Assembly (NCBI GenBank): GCA_017539645.1
Contig: JAFYCM010000090.1
Location: 62,001-126,000, forward strand
DNA from: Bacteroidales bacterium
Lineage (GTDB): Bacteria; Bacteroidota; Bacteroidia; Bacteroidales; Marinilabiliaceae
Direction: 5' to 3'
DNA: 64,000 nucleotides
Shown: positions 37,367 to 46,499 of the stretch, piece after piece
How the letters are laid out: each line of letters begins with the position of its first letter
Position numbering within the stretch: position 1 is the first letter of the stretch
Translations under genes and position numbers: made by a program
The notes under the pieces: generated by a model
Database searches by the model: none
Seen by the model: only the letters and a program-made list of their open reading frames with translations
Told to the model about the DNA's origin: nothing

Positions 37367-39382
37367 ATGAAAACTTCATATAAATTCCTTTTGTCGGCAC
37401 TCGCGGTGTCGATATTAACGGCTTGCGACGAAAAAGTAGATGAGCCACAACCATACGGCAATCCCGTAATTAGCAACATTACAGAAATTCCGCAAGCCTA
37501 CTTTGCTGATAGTCTGAAAATTGCAGCCACTGTCAGCGATGCCGATAATGTAGATCTATCGACACTCAAAGTGTATCTTCTCTTTGGTGAAGAACGCGTG
37601 GCTGAGCAGACCATACGTACTAAAATTGCTGGTGCAGAATACACAGCATCGCTCTACGTACCTTTTCTCGCCAATATTCCCGACGGCACCGCTACTCTTC
37701 AGCTTGTGCTCGAGAATATAAGCGGAGCCAAGACGACGATAGAAAAAGATGTGCGTATCTCTCGTCCTGCTTTCGACAACATAACTTTCGTAACTACAGA
37801 TGGCAAAGAGTATTCGCTCGCTCCTCAAGGCAGCAATGTATATAGCATCACAACCAACTTTGAGCGCAAGATGTCGGGCTTCATCAAAACTCCAGCCTAC
37901 GGCACCAACGGCAACGAACTCACATTCGGAATGAGTGGCAACCAGATTACTCTCGGCGCTACAAAACCCATCACTTTCTCAAACTCTTCTGCTGGTGAGT
38001 ATACCATCAGTTTCAACACTTTCACGTTCGAAGGTGCGCCATTTATTTCGGTTAGCAATCTTGTAGATTTCAGCACCGGCAACACCACCGATGCCGACTT
38101 GCAACAAGGCGAAGTGGTAACTTTCAGCGGCATCGACCCAGCAGCATTGTGGCTCAGCCCCGATTTCTTCGTAGAAAATACCGATGGCTCGTACACCTTC
38201 AATGCCATTAGCGGCACCTATCGTCTGATTGTGGATGAAGATCTTGGCTATGTACGTACTTACCCAGTCAGCAACGACGAACCTACAACTCTTGCCGACG
38301 ATGGCTCGGGCGCTTTGTGGATTATCGGCGAGGGCATTGGTCAACCAAGCGTAAAGAATAATGAAGTGGGTTGGACAACCGAAAAAGCTATTGCTTTTGC
38401 TCAGGTTGATAACAAAAAATACCAGATCACCTTGATAGCAGGCAAGAGCGTCACTGCCGACCGCATCAACTTCAAATTCTTCGGACAGATGGGTTGGGGC
38501 GTAGAACTCACTGGCGACAAACTCACCTCAACGAGCGATATTGTTCTTGTTGGCACTGGCGAAGGTGGACACGACAATGGCAATTTATACATCGCCGACG
38601 AAAAAACACTCGATGCCAATGGCATATACACTTTCACTGTAGATATGACCGCAGGACTCAATGCCGCTGTGCTCAGCGTAGAGAAAATTGGCGAAGTAGA
38701 AATTGTAGATAATAACAAAATAAGCGTCAACGGCACTGAACTCACCTCGCTCGATGGTGAAGAGTATACTGCAACTCTCAGCCTCGAACAAGGCTCGGCA
38801 GTTAGCATCAGCGGCATAAATGATATAGATAGTTATTGGTTCAATCCCGACTACTTCAGTGGCTCGGCCAACAGCCTCACTCTCAACGCCGTTAGTGGTA
38901 ATTACAATATATCTATAGATATTGCCAACCACACCATCACAGCACTCAGCGAGCAAAACACTCTCACCACCGATGGTCATGGTACAATTTGGATATTGGG
39001 TTATGGTGCTGGTTCGCCTTCACTCGCCTACGAAGCAGGTTGGAATCCTGGCAAAGGTGTGGCAATGCCCGAGGTTGCCAATAACATATTTACTCTCACT
39101 GCCACCATTGGCGAAGAGGGTGAAGCTACTCTCGGTACACGCCTACGCACTTCTGGTTGGGATATGAAATTCTTCTTCCAAAATGGCTGGGGCGATGAAT
39201 TCTCGGCCGACAAAGGCAACAACATAGCTCTCGACGAGAATGCTCAACTCTTGCTCAAAAATCCTTCTGGCAACATTGGGTTACTCGATGGCGTTGAACT
39301 CGAAATAGGAGCAACCTACAAACTCACTATCGACCTCACTGCTGGCGTCGACAAAGGAGTGCTTTCATTCGAGAAACAGTAA
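37367..39382 (+). CDS. Surface glycan-binding lipoprotein (SGBP) with duplicated modules
   Basis: Non-catalytic surface protein that helps capture glycan for SusC/D. 671 residues; signal peptide and lipobox (ILTACDEK). The N-terminal Ig-like part (about 30-240) is followed by two similar modules at about 250-445 and 478-671. Both share an opening (F/I)SGI...W..PD(F/Y)F, NA(I/V)SG.Y and LWI.G.G.G.PS, then M/NGWG with aromatic residues (W, F, Y) suited to sugar stacking. This recalls the DUF5016/DUF5125/DUF5121 type of SGBP. It occupies the same PUL slot as the glycan-binding protein in the beta-1,6-glucan PUL. Confidence 0.85.
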   Translation: MKTSYKFLLSALAVSILTACDEKVDEPQPYGNPVISNITEIPQAYFADSLKIAATVSDADNVDLSTLKVYLLFGEERVAEQTIRTKIAGAEYTASLYVPFLANIPDGTATLQLVLENISGAKTTIEKDVRISRPAFDNITFVTTDGKEYSLAPQGSNVYSITTNFERKMSGFIKTPAYGTNGNELTFGMSGNQITLGATKPITFSNSSAGEYTISFNTFTFEGAPFISVSNLVDFSTGNTTDADLQQGEVVTFSGIDPAALWLSPDFFVENTDGSYTFNAISGTYRLIVDEDLGYVRTYPVSNDEPTTLADDGSGALWIIGEGIGQPSVKNNEVGWTTEKAIAFAQVDNKKYQITLIAGKSVTADRINFKFFGQMGWGVELTGDKLTSTSDIVLVGTGEGGHDNGNLYIADEKTLDANGIYTFTVDMTAGLNAAVLSVEKIGEVEIVDNNKISVNGTELTSLDGEEYTATLSLEQGSAVSISGINDIDSYWFNPDYFSGSANSLTLNAVSGNYNISIDIANHTITALSEQNTLTTDGHGTIWILGYGAGSPSLAYEAGWNPGKGVAMPEVANNIFTLTATIGEEGEATLGTRLRTSGWDMKFFFQNGWGDEFSADKGNNIALDENAQLLLKNPSGNIGLLDGVELEIGATYKLTIDLTAGVDKGVLSFEKQ

Positions 39383-39416
39383 GGCTTTTATCGCAACATT
39401 TTCTATTTATTATTCT

Positions 39417-39460
39417 GGAGACACCCATTAGCAAACACTCTGATGAGTGTCTCCTTCTCT
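39417..39460 (+). terminator. Hairpin between SGBP and GH3 genes, possible attenuator
   Basis: GGAGACAC/GTGTCTCC (39417-39424 with 39447-39454) overlaps a smaller ACACTC/GAGTGT stem (39435-39440 with 39445-39450), followed by a pyrimidine run. It could lower expression of GH3 or mark mRNA processing. Confidence 0.35.
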
Positions 39461-39489
39461 TATTGTCTCAACGCAAACCAATAAACAGA

Positions 39490-41709
39490 ATGAAAAAGCA
39501 AATCATATTGGCAGGTATAATTTCATTATTCTCTTATAATCAGATTATTGCACAAGCACTGCCTTACCTCGACGAGACACTTCCTGTTGAAAAACGTATC
39601 GACGATGCCATATCGCGCATGACGCTTGAAGAGAAAATAGCTGTTATACACGCCCAATCGAAATTCTCGTCGCCAGGTATCAAGCGACTTGGGTTTCGCG
39701 ACTTCTGGACTGACGACGGTCCACATGGTGTTCGTCCCGATGTGCTCTGGGACGAATGGGAACAAGCTGGGCAGACCAACGACTCGTGCGTTGCTTTCCC
39801 CGCTCTCACTTGTCTTGCGGCTACGTGGAATACCGATCTTGCATATATATATGGAGAAAACCTTGCCGAAGAGGCGCTCTACCGTGGAAAAAATATGATG
39901 CTCGGTCCGGGTGTGAATATTCAACGTACTCCTCTCAATGGCCGTAGTTTTGAATATATGGGCGAAGATCCGTACCTCGCGTCGCAAATGGTTGTGCCAT
40001 ACATAAAAGCGCTTCAATCGAAAGGTGTTGCGGCTTGCGTGAAGCACTACGCTCTCAACAACGATGAGGAGTATCGTCATCAGGTGAATGTGGTTGTAAG
40101 CGACCGCGCTTTGCACGAGATATATCTACCTGCTTTCAAAGCTGCCGTGCAACAAGGTGGCGCTTGGGCTATTATGGGAGCATATAATCTCTATAAAAAC
40201 CAGCACAATTGTCATAATGATATTATGCTCAATCAGATACTAAAACGCGATTGGCAGTTCGATGGCGTTGTGGTTTCCGATTGGGGTGGTTGCCACAACA
40301 CCGAAGAAGCCATTGTCAATGGTCTCGACATGGAATTTGGTTCGTGGACCGATGGGCTTACCATGGGCAAAACAAATGCTTACGATAGTTATTTTTTAGC
40401 AGAGCCATACAAACAGCTTATCAAACAAGGACGCTTCACCACTAAAGAGCTCGACGATAAAGTGCGTCGCGTGCTGCGTCTTTTCTATCGTACCACTATG
40501 AACGGCAAACACGAAGTGGGCTTCCTCTGCTCAGAAAAGCACTACAATGCTGCGCTGAAAATTGCCACCGAAGGCATTGTGCTACTCAAAAACGAAGGCG
40601 ACATTCTGCCTATTCGCAATGCTAAACGCATTCTTGTAGTTGGCGAAAATGCCATCAAAATGATGACCGTTGGTGGTGGTTCGTCATCACTAAAGGTGCA
40701 GAAAGAGATTCTTCCGCTCGATGGCATACGTACCCGTTTCAGCAATGCACAAGTTGATTATGCTCGTGGATATGTAGGCGACACCGTTCAGAGCTACAAT
40801 GGCGTTACCGTTGGTCGTTCGCTTGTAGAAAATCGCACGCCGGAGCAACTGCGAACCGAAGCCGCACAACTCGCCCGCAATGCCGACTATGTGATAATTA
40901 TTGGCGGCCTAAACAAGAGCGACTATCAAGATTGCGAAGGCCACGACCGAAAACAATATGAATTGCCCTACGAACAAAATGAGCTTATCGAATCATTGGC
41001 TAAGGTCAATAAGAATATTGTATATGTAAATATATCGGGCAATCCGGTGGCAATGCCTTGGGCAAAACGCGTGCCTGCCATTGTGCAAGGGTGGTTCATT
41101 GGTTCGGAAGCTGGCGAGGCTTTAGCTGCTGTGCTCAGTGGCGATGTCAACCCTTCGGGCAAACTGCCATTCACGTGGTATAACAATCTTAATGAGTGTG
41201 GCGCACATGCTACTAGTTCTTATCCCGGAACATGGCGCGACGACAATAAAATTATCGACGAAGATTATAAAGAGGATATTTTCGTCGGCTATCGCTATAC
41301 TGATAAAAATGGCATCAAACCACTCTTCTCTTTTGGTTACGGATTGAGCTACACAACATTTAATTATGGCAAAGCCACAGCTCCTAAACAATGGAACAAA
41401 GGCAGCAACATAACCATAGAAATACCTATAACTAACACAGGCAAAACTGCCGGAGCCGAAACGGTGCAACTCTACATTCAAGAGCAGAATCCTCGTGTAG
41501 CACGCCCGATGAAGGAGTTAAAAGCGTTCCAAAAAATCCTCCTTCAGCCAGGCGAAACTCAACTCGTCAAGTTCACTCTCACCGAAGAAGTTCTTCAATA
41601 CTACGACGAAACCGCACACGCGTGGACTGCAAACGATGGTAAGTTCCGCGTCATGATTGGAGCCTCGGCAGCCGACATCAAGTCGACCATTTCTGTAGAC
41701 TATAATTAG
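39490..41709 (+). CDS. GH3 beta-glucosidase, exported
   Basis: Exo-acting glycosidase that releases glucose from beta-gluco-oligosaccharides, expected in the periplasm. 739 residues from the ATG at 39490, signal peptide ending IIAQ (the frame also opens at 39463 but without benefit). Nucleophile D264 in VVVSDWGG and probable acid/base E483 in DCEGHDR (compare EGxDR of known members). N-terminal barrel, alpha/beta sandwich and a C-terminal fibronectin-III-like domain (IPITNTGKTAGAETVQLY, LKAFQKILLQPGE) are all present. Ends the PUL, 107 bases after SGBP. Confidence 0.93.
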   Translation: MKKQIILAGIISLFSYNQIIAQALPYLDETLPVEKRIDDAISRMTLEEKIAVIHAQSKFSSPGIKRLGFRDFWTDDGPHGVRPDVLWDEWEQAGQTNDSCVAFPALTCLAATWNTDLAYIYGENLAEEALYRGKNMMLGPGVNIQRTPLNGRSFEYMGEDPYLASQMVVPYIKALQSKGVAACVKHYALNNDEEYRHQVNVVVSDRALHEIYLPAFKAAVQQGGAWAIMGAYNLYKNQHNCHNDIMLNQILKRDWQFDGVVVSDWGGCHNTEEAIVNGLDMEFGSWTDGLTMGKTNAYDSYFLAEPYKQLIKQGRFTTKELDDKVRRVLRLFYRTTMNGKHEVGFLCSEKHYNAALKIATEGIVLLKNEGDILPIRNAKRILVVGENAIKMMTVGGGSSSLKVQKEILPLDGIRTRFSNAQVDYARGYVGDTVQSYNGVTVGRSLVENRTPEQLRTEAAQLARNADYVIIIGGLNKSDYQDCEGHDRKQYELPYEQNELIESLAKVNKNIVYVNISGNPVAMPWAKRVPAIVQGWFIGSEAGEALAAVLSGDVNPSGKLPFTWYNNLNECGAHATSSYPGTWRDDNKIIDEDYKEDIFVGYRYTDKNGIKPLFSFGYGLSYTTFNYGKATAPKQWNKGSNITIEIPITNTGKTAGAETVQLYIQEQNPRVARPMKELKAFQKILLQPGETQLVKFTLTEEVLQYYDETAHAWTANDGKFRVMIGASAADIKSTISVDYN

Positions 41710-41770
41710 CAATTGATCAAGCACACGCACAGACCTTACATATAGATTTAGTAGTAACAGTTAGTAATGT

Positions 41771-41813
41771 GGGCTACGCATGATGCGAAAAATCATGTGT
41801 AGCCCTTGTTTTA
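41771..41813 (+). terminator. Intrinsic terminator at the end of the PUL
   Basis: A 14-bp stem with one G-T wobble (41771-41784 with 41792-41805, GGGCTAC...GTAGCCC) and a T-rich tail, 62 bases after the GH3 stop. Confidence 0.9.
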
Positions 41814-41853
41814 TCAATGAAGCTGCACGAATAAGAATGTTGCCGATGTTCCA

Positions 41854-41891
41854 TAAAAAAAGACCCGTCCGTTATCGCAACCGACGAGCCC
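41854..41891 (-). terminator. Terminator of ilvE on the minus strand
   Basis: A 12-bp stem with one mismatch and wobbles (41862-41873 with 41879-41890) and, reading the minus strand, a T run at 41855-41861. Confidence 0.75.
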
Positions 41892-41936
41892 TAAAAGAGA
41901 TTCTTACAATAAAAACTTGTTATATGCTTATGTCGA

Positions 41937-42959
41937 TTAATCGACTATCATCACCCAATTGTGCGTATCGGGCATATCGCCATATTGGATAGCGCGAAGC
42001 GTATTGTAGAGTTTCGTGCATACGGGGCCAGGCTTGCCATCCTTAGAATATTCGTATGTACGCTTGAGGTCGATGTCGTCAATTTTCGAAATCGGGCTAA
42101 CCACAGCAGCCGTACCGCACTCGCCAGCCTCCTCGAAAGTAGCAAGTTCTTCTTCAGGAATCTGACGTTGCTCTACCTCCATTCCGAAATCTTTTGCAAG
42201 TTGCTGAAGGCTCTTATTGGTGATAGATGGCAAAATGCTTGTAGATTTTGGCGTAATATATTTATTGCCCTTAATGCCAAAGAAGTTAGCAGGGCCACAT
42301 TCGTCGACATATTTCTTCTCTTTAGCATCGAGATAAAGCACTGCCGAATAGCCCATTGCATGACCTTTTGCTCCAGGAACAAGCGACGCAGCATAGTTGC
42401 CACCCACTTTGAACGTACCTGTGCCAAGAGGTGCTGCACGATCGTAGCCTCGCAAAATAACCACTGGCGTAGCTTTGAATCCATCTTTGAAATATGGACC
42501 TACAGGTTGCACAAAGACAATAAACAGATACTCTTGCGAAGCACCCACACCAATCTTAGGCGACACGCCTATAAGCAGCGGACGTATATATAGTGAGCAG
42601 CCCGACTCGTAGGGTGGCACGAAGCGCTCGTTGAGTTTGATAACTTTCTTTACAGCTTCAAGGAATTTTTCGGTAGGAAGTTTTGCGAGCATAATACCGT
42701 CCGATGTGTGTTGCAAACGCAATGCATTCTCATCTGGACGAAAGACTCGTATTTTGCCATCTTTGCCTCGGAATGCTTTCAAGCCTTCGAAAGCCTCTTG
42801 CCCGTAGTGCAAACATGTGGAAGCCATGTGAATGTTTATCTGCTCAGAGCTCGATACTTCCAATTCGCCCCATTGCCCATCGCGGTAATAGCATCTTACA
42901 TTATAGTCGGTCTTCATATACTGAAAGCCCAGACTACCCCAGTCAATAGTATTGTCCAT
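41937..42959 (-). CDS. ilvE: Branched-chain amino acid aminotransferase
   Basis: PLP-dependent fold IV transaminase that makes or degrades leucine, isoleucine and valine. 340 residues; catalytic lysine K184 in TFKVGGNYAASL. Other family marks are HYGQEAFEGLKAFR near 53, SCSLYIRPL-type segment YESGCSLYIRPLLIG near 118, DECGPANFFGIKG near 228 and TSILPSITN near 240. Monocistronic, convergent with the PUL. Confidence 0.95.
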   Translation of the reverse strand: MDNTIDWGSLGFQYMKTDYNVRCYYRDGQWGELEVSSSEQINIHMASTCLHYGQEAFEGLKAFRGKDGKIRVFRPDENALRLQHTSDGIMLAKLPTEKFLEAVKKVIKLNERFVPPYESGCSLYIRPLLIGVSPKIGVGASQEYLFIVFVQPVGPYFKDGFKATPVVILRGYDRAAPLGTGTFKVGGNYAASLVPGAKGHAMGYSAVLYLDAKEKKYVDECGPANFFGIKGNKYITPKSTSILPSITNKSLQQLAKDFGMEVEQRQIPEEELATFEEAGECGTAAVVSPISKIDDIDLKRTYEYSKDGKPGPVCTKLYNTLRAIQYGDMPDTHNWVMIVD

Positions 42960-43326
42960 GATTTTTATTTATGTGTAGGTAAAATCGTGTTGCTAATTTA
43001 TGAATTAGAAATTGAAATTTGAAATTGAATGACGAGATTCGGTTAGGAACTGAAAGTTGCGTAAGTATTATTTACGAGAATTACGGAAGTTGGGAATGGT
43101 ATTGGGTAGGGGAATGCTTAGCAATAAAAAAAGAGCAAAACTCTCGCTTTGCTCTTTTTCAACAGACTATCTACATCTCATAGTGTGCATTTTGCATGTG
43201 TGCGTCAAAAATCTTTTTCGATGTGTGCTTTAGCCCTTTTTCTGAGTTGATAATTTGTGTGTGATATGTTGTGAGTGTTTTAGTTTATATGTTAATCAGT
43301 CCCCCTATTGTCTATCTTAGAAACTT
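42960..43326. other. Gene-free stretch between ilvE and a small exported protein
   Basis: Contains three near-tandem GAAATT copies (43008-43013, 43014-43019, 43021-43026), a hairpin at 43128-43159 (listed separately) and the 3' untranslated part of the small gene. I see no gene, tRNA or riboswitch. Confidence 0.6.
43128..43159. terminator. Bidirectional hairpin terminator
   Basis: A perfect 12-bp stem AAAAAGAGCAAA with its complement (43128-43139 with 43148-43159) and an 8-base loop. It lies 168 bases past the stop of the small minus-strand gene at 43327. Confidence 0.75.
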
Positions 43327-43644
43327 TTACTTGTTTAGTTGTGCCATTTTATCTGAACTGAAGTCGCTGGCATCATCTACAACGTTTGCCCAAGTTTCGT
43401 GCTTTGTCGAAACGAGAAGTCTACCTTTGGTGTCGGTTTCGGTGTTCCATTCGTAAACATTATTCTCGAGTAGGTGACCGTCTTTGTTGAAGATCATGTC
43501 TACAAAAATATTCTCGTCGAGTGCTAAATTGTCGCCAACGCTGACGCTTGTTGTAATGTTGCTGCCATTGTAGCTATAGTTTGCGAATGAGCCCAAAACA
43601 GCCAAAACTAATGTTGCGATGAATATTAATGCTATGCGCTTCAT
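43327..43644 (-). CDS. Small exported protein of unknown function
   Basis: 105 residues. The first 20 form a signal peptide (MKRIALIFIATLVLAVLGSF), the rest is a short beta-rich, polar domain with LENNVYEWNTETDTKGRLL. It resembles small DUF3836-like proteins of Bacteroides in layout, but I cannot confirm the family. An exact -7 box lies 24 bases upstream on the minus strand, supporting expression. No operon partner. Confidence 0.7.
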   Translation of the reverse strand: MKRIALIFIATLVLAVLGSFANYSYNGSNITTSVSVGDNLALDENIFVDMIFNKDGHLLENNVYEWNTETDTKGRLLVSTKHETWANVVDDASDFSSDKMAQLNK

Positions 43645-43667
43645 TTTTTATTTCCTTTCTTCGATTA

Positions 43668-43697
43668 CAAAAGTATGAGCGCTTTATTTCCTACGAA
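43668..43697 (-). promoter_or_regulatory. Promoter for the small exported protein
   Basis: Minus-strand TACTTTTG (plus CAAAAGTA at 43668-43675) is an exact -7 box; a TTTCG at about 43694-43698 lies 18 bases upstream in the -33 position (weak). Confidence 0.5.
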
Positions 43698-43924
43698 AAA
43701 TTACAAAAACGCTTTTGACGAGCTAAAATTTGCAATTGACAAACGCCTGAATTCCACCGATCTGTTATTGACAATTTGTGCCTTTGCTTTGACGAAAAAC
43801 ACTTTACTTAACATAATGTGTATAAATTGGTCAATTTTAGAGGTCGCAAACGATTGAGATGTAGTGTTTTACAATAATTTACAATTCGAAAATTTCGTTC
43901 ACATTTTGCCGCCTCGCATTCTAT

Positions 43925-43957
43925 AAAAAAATGCCGCCCACCAAGCGATGAGCGGCA
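43925..43957 (-). terminator. Terminator of the secreted protein gene
   Basis: TGCCGC/GCGGCA stem (43932-43937 with 43952-43957) with interior pairs, then a T7 run on the minus strand at 43925-43931, 39 bases beyond the stop. Confidence 0.75.
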
Positions 43958-43995
43958 ATAAACATCTATTATCAAACGTATTATTTATTCTCTCC

Positions 43996-45738
43996 TTATT
44001 TGACGCGGATAAGTTTTCCGTCTTGTATGTATAGACCCTGCGTTGGGTTCGTCACCTTGACGCCGCCGAGCGTGTAGATAGCTCCAGCCTCAGCGTTAGC
44101 CTTCACACTGTCGACTGCGGTAACGGTTGCTTTCTTATATACAAGAGTTATCACGTTCTGTTCAGCATCTGCCACAGCGGTTTTCTCCTCGTTGCCCGAG
44201 AGGTAACCATAGTCGCTTTCCTGATAGATTATATTAGCCATCTGGTCGTCGGAAGCAGTGAACGTTTCGCCTACATATATATTGTCAACAACTGCCGTTT
44301 GAATTTCTTCATTATCTGTATTTACGTATTTGATGGTGTAGGTAGTGGTTGCATAACTTACAATGACATAGTCGAGGCCGACGTTTGAATTATATGTTTC
44401 ATCAGTGTTAGCTATAACGATAGAACCACCTTCTGGTACATCAATATTTGTTGCGGACTCTGCTGAATATGATGAGCCTGCCCAAGTAAGCTCTTGGCTA
44501 TATGAATCCAAAATGTTTCCCTCTGCATCGCGAACTTTTATCACTAATATGCCATCAGAAGAGTTTTGATTTCGACCTGCCACCACGATGGAATATGTGC
44601 CAGCATTTAGAGTTGATGTATAAGCATATGAATTCTTGTATAGTCTTTGCCAATTACCACCAGAAGCTCGTTCGGGAACCATGCCTTGCGCTGCAAAGCT
44701 ACGCGAGAGGTTCAATTCGCTTTCTTCTGCATAGTATACCACATCTTCATCAAGAGCATACTCTATCTCAGTGTCCTCAGAACCGTATATCATACTTACG
44801 CCATAGTTTACACCATTTATAAAGCTACCAGCAACAAAATAATAATTGTCATTAGCTTTTATGCCGCGAGTATAATATAGGTTAGTAGCGTCATCTCCTT
44901 CTATACGAGTTTCGGTGAACGTTTTGAGAGTGTTCCCCTCTTTGTCTTTTGCGATGACATTTACATTACCTACGCCAGCTTCTTTGAATGTAACAGTTAC
45001 TACCGTTGAGCCATCAGAGGAAATAGTTTTGTTAGCGGAATCATCTGACATATATATATATTTCTTTGAATTGTCTGCACTGAAAAAAGATTCCGTATCA
45101 GACGAAAGCAAACTGGCTGCCTCGCCAATTGCACCAGAATGAGTGACTGATGTCTTAATCTCATCTTCTCCACATACATATTTCACTGTGTATGAAGCAT
45201 TGTTGCTTACGTCTTTTTTGACAACAGATACACTATAGACATAAGCTCCACCGGCAACCATTAAGTTAAGGTCTCCGTCTGCGCTCATTAGATATGTAAA
45301 TGTTTTATTGTCTTCAGATGCTGATGCAGAGCTTTCTGCTCCTAAAGTTCCAATAAAAGAACCAGTGATGCCATTCGCAGAAGCAACAACAGTAATCTCG
45401 TAATCCTTTTTCATTCCGATAATTGTCATTGCGTATGGATTATTTTGACAAAACAAAGCACTATATCTAAAACAGAATCCATAAGTTTTGCTGTCGGTCC
45501 TTGTTCTTGCAAAGGCAATGTTTTCGCCAACATCTTCTGCTTTTTGCGAATTCCAATTCCATCCTTCTTGACCGACCTTAGTATAATCAGTGACAGCGGT
45601 GAAGTTCTTTATCGTGCCGTCTGTCGTTGTCGCTATTGAAGAAAAATCAATTGACCAAATAGGGGTGTCTTCCGCCCACGCGTTGTTAGCGACCAACAAT
45701 GCTGCTGTCGCAAAAATTGTAGTAAATAAATTTTTCAT
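43996..45738 (-). CDS. Large secreted protein, unknown function, with repeat-like Ig/MucBP segments
   Basis: 580 residues from the ATG at 45738 (frame open to 45789). Signal peptide ends NNAWAED. A beta-sandwich-like part follows, then two related segments opening SYTVKYVCGEDEIKTSV and TYTIKYVNTDNEEIQTAV (MucBP-like, each with a YxxxG pattern). A sugar- or ligand-binding type domain with VPEGGSIVIANTDE lies between. The C-terminus, IYTLGGVKVTNPTQGLYIQDGKLIRVK-like (read positions 555-580), resembles the short tail common in Bacteroidales secreted proteins and related to type IX sorting domains. I see no catalytic motif and do not know its role; a surface adhesin or carbohydrate-binding protein is possible. 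Confidence 0.75.
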   Translation of the reverse strand: MKNLFTTIFATAALLVANNAWAEDTPIWSIDFSSIATTTDGTIKNFTAVTDYTKVGQEGWNWNSQKAEDVGENIAFARTRTDSKTYGFCFRYSALFCQNNPYAMTIIGMKKDYEITVVASANGITGSFIGTLGAESSASASEDNKTFTYLMSADGDLNLMVAGGAYVYSVSVVKKDVSNNASYTVKYVCGEDEIKTSVTHSGAIGEAASLLSSDTESFFSADNSKKYIYMSDDSANKTISSDGSTVVTVTFKEAGVGNVNVIAKDKEGNTLKTFTETRIEGDDATNLYYTRGIKANDNYYFVAGSFINGVNYGVSMIYGSEDTEIEYALDEDVVYYAEESELNLSRSFAAQGMVPERASGGNWQRLYKNSYAYTSTLNAGTYSIVVAGRNQNSSDGILVIKVRDAEGNILDSYSQELTWAGSSYSAESATNIDVPEGGSIVIANTDETYNSNVGLDYVIVSYATTTYTIKYVNTDNEEIQTAVVDNIYVGETFTASDDQMANIIYQESDYGYLSGNEEKTAVADAEQNVITLVYKKATVTAVDSVKANAEAGAIYTLGGVKVTNPTQGLYIQDGKLIRVK

Positions 45739-45923
45739 AAAATGTTCTTTGTTAGTAATTCTTATGTCGATTGGCTTTTGCCCCAACAATGAAGCAATAC
45801 AAATCGATTAACAAAAAAAAACAATTGGCAGCCGAATTGCAAAATAAATCTAAATCAAGGATGCACGATGTCGGGCAATGTCTGTTATCAGTCAACTACT
45901 TATCTATAGTAAAATATAATGTA

Positions 45924-45956
45924 TTTGGGATATAGTGCTTTTGTAAAATAACTTTG
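45924..45956 (+). promoter_or_regulatory. Promoter of queD
   Basis: TTTG at 45924-45927 and an exact TAACTTTG at 45949-45956 with a 21-base spacer. The leader would be about 18 bases to the ATG at 45981, so the upstream frame extension to 45954 is not translated. Confidence 0.75.
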
Positions 45957-45980
45957 CAGCGGATTTATATACAAACAGCA

Positions 45981-46427
45981 ATGGCAAGAATACGATTGAC
46001 TAAGATATTCACGTTCGAGATGGCGCACATTCTCGAAGGCTACAAAGGCTTGTGCAGCAACATGCACGGCCATTCATATATAATGCACGTAACGGTTAGC
46101 GGAGAACCATGCGCCGACCCGTCGTCGCCAACGTTCGGAATGGTGATGGATTTCAAGGAACTGAAAACTATAGTAAGCGACGAGATTACTGGCCGACTTG
46201 ACCACTCGCTTATGGTGCGCCGCGGTAGTGAAGCCGCCAAGAGAGTTGAAGGCTTGTCGGAGCGCATTGTGGTGGTGGGCTATCAGCCGACGTGCGAGAA
46301 TATGGTGACCGATTTTGCTAACCGAATAATGGCAAAACTTCCCGTCAATGTGCAATTGTGCACCGTTCGCCTTTACGAAACGGCTACTTCATTTGCCGAG
46401 TGGCACGCGGAAGACAATGCCAATTGA
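45981..46427 (+). CDS. queD: 6-carboxytetrahydropterin synthase (QueD)
   Basis: Second enzyme of the queuosine (7-deazaguanine) pathway, converting dihydroneopterin triphosphate to 6-carboxytetrahydropterin. 148 residues; zinc ligands are the H in FEMAH and the two H of the CSNMHGH motif (C-x3-HGH, the QueD signature with catalytic Cys). The C-terminal LYETATSFAEW matches the family. Monocistronic with its own promoter, convergent with the small protein at 46500. Confidence 0.92.
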   Translation: MARIRLTKIFTFEMAHILEGYKGLCSNMHGHSYIMHVTVSGEPCADPSSPTFGMVMDFKELKTIVSDEITGRLDHSLMVRRGSEAAKRVEGLSERIVVVGYQPTCENMVTDFANRIMAKLPVNVQLCTVRLYETATSFAEWHAEDNAN

Positions 46428-46446
46428 GAGAATTAGGGAATTTGCG

Positions 46447-46470
46447 CACAAGGCAAAAGTTTGGGTTGTG
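46447..46470. repeat. 24-base near palindrome between convergent genes
   Basis: CACAA-GG-CAAA...TTTG-GG-TTGTG: outer and inner arms are complementary with two G-G pairs between. Possibly a weak terminator or protein-binding site; no T run follows. Confidence 0.35.
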
Positions 46471-46499
46471 ACGTGGAGGTGTTGAAATCGCGGCCAATA

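Larger units (their letters stand above)
43645..43995. other. Gene-free stretch with promoter and terminator
   Basis: Holds the promoter of the small exported protein gene, the terminator of the secreted protein gene at 45738 and AT-rich sequence between them. A 60-codon plus-strand frame at 43675-43857 overlaps the promoter and shows no start signal or known motif. Confidence 0.6.

Noticed and set aside
42991-43090. Possible tRNA or small RNA in the ilvE upstream gap
   Set aside because: No cloverleaf or T-loop pattern; the sequence is AT-rich with short GAAATT repeats only.
43675-43857. 60-codon plus-strand frame in a gap
   Set aside because: Overlaps the minus-strand promoter of the small exported protein; AT-rich, no motif, no promoter of its own.
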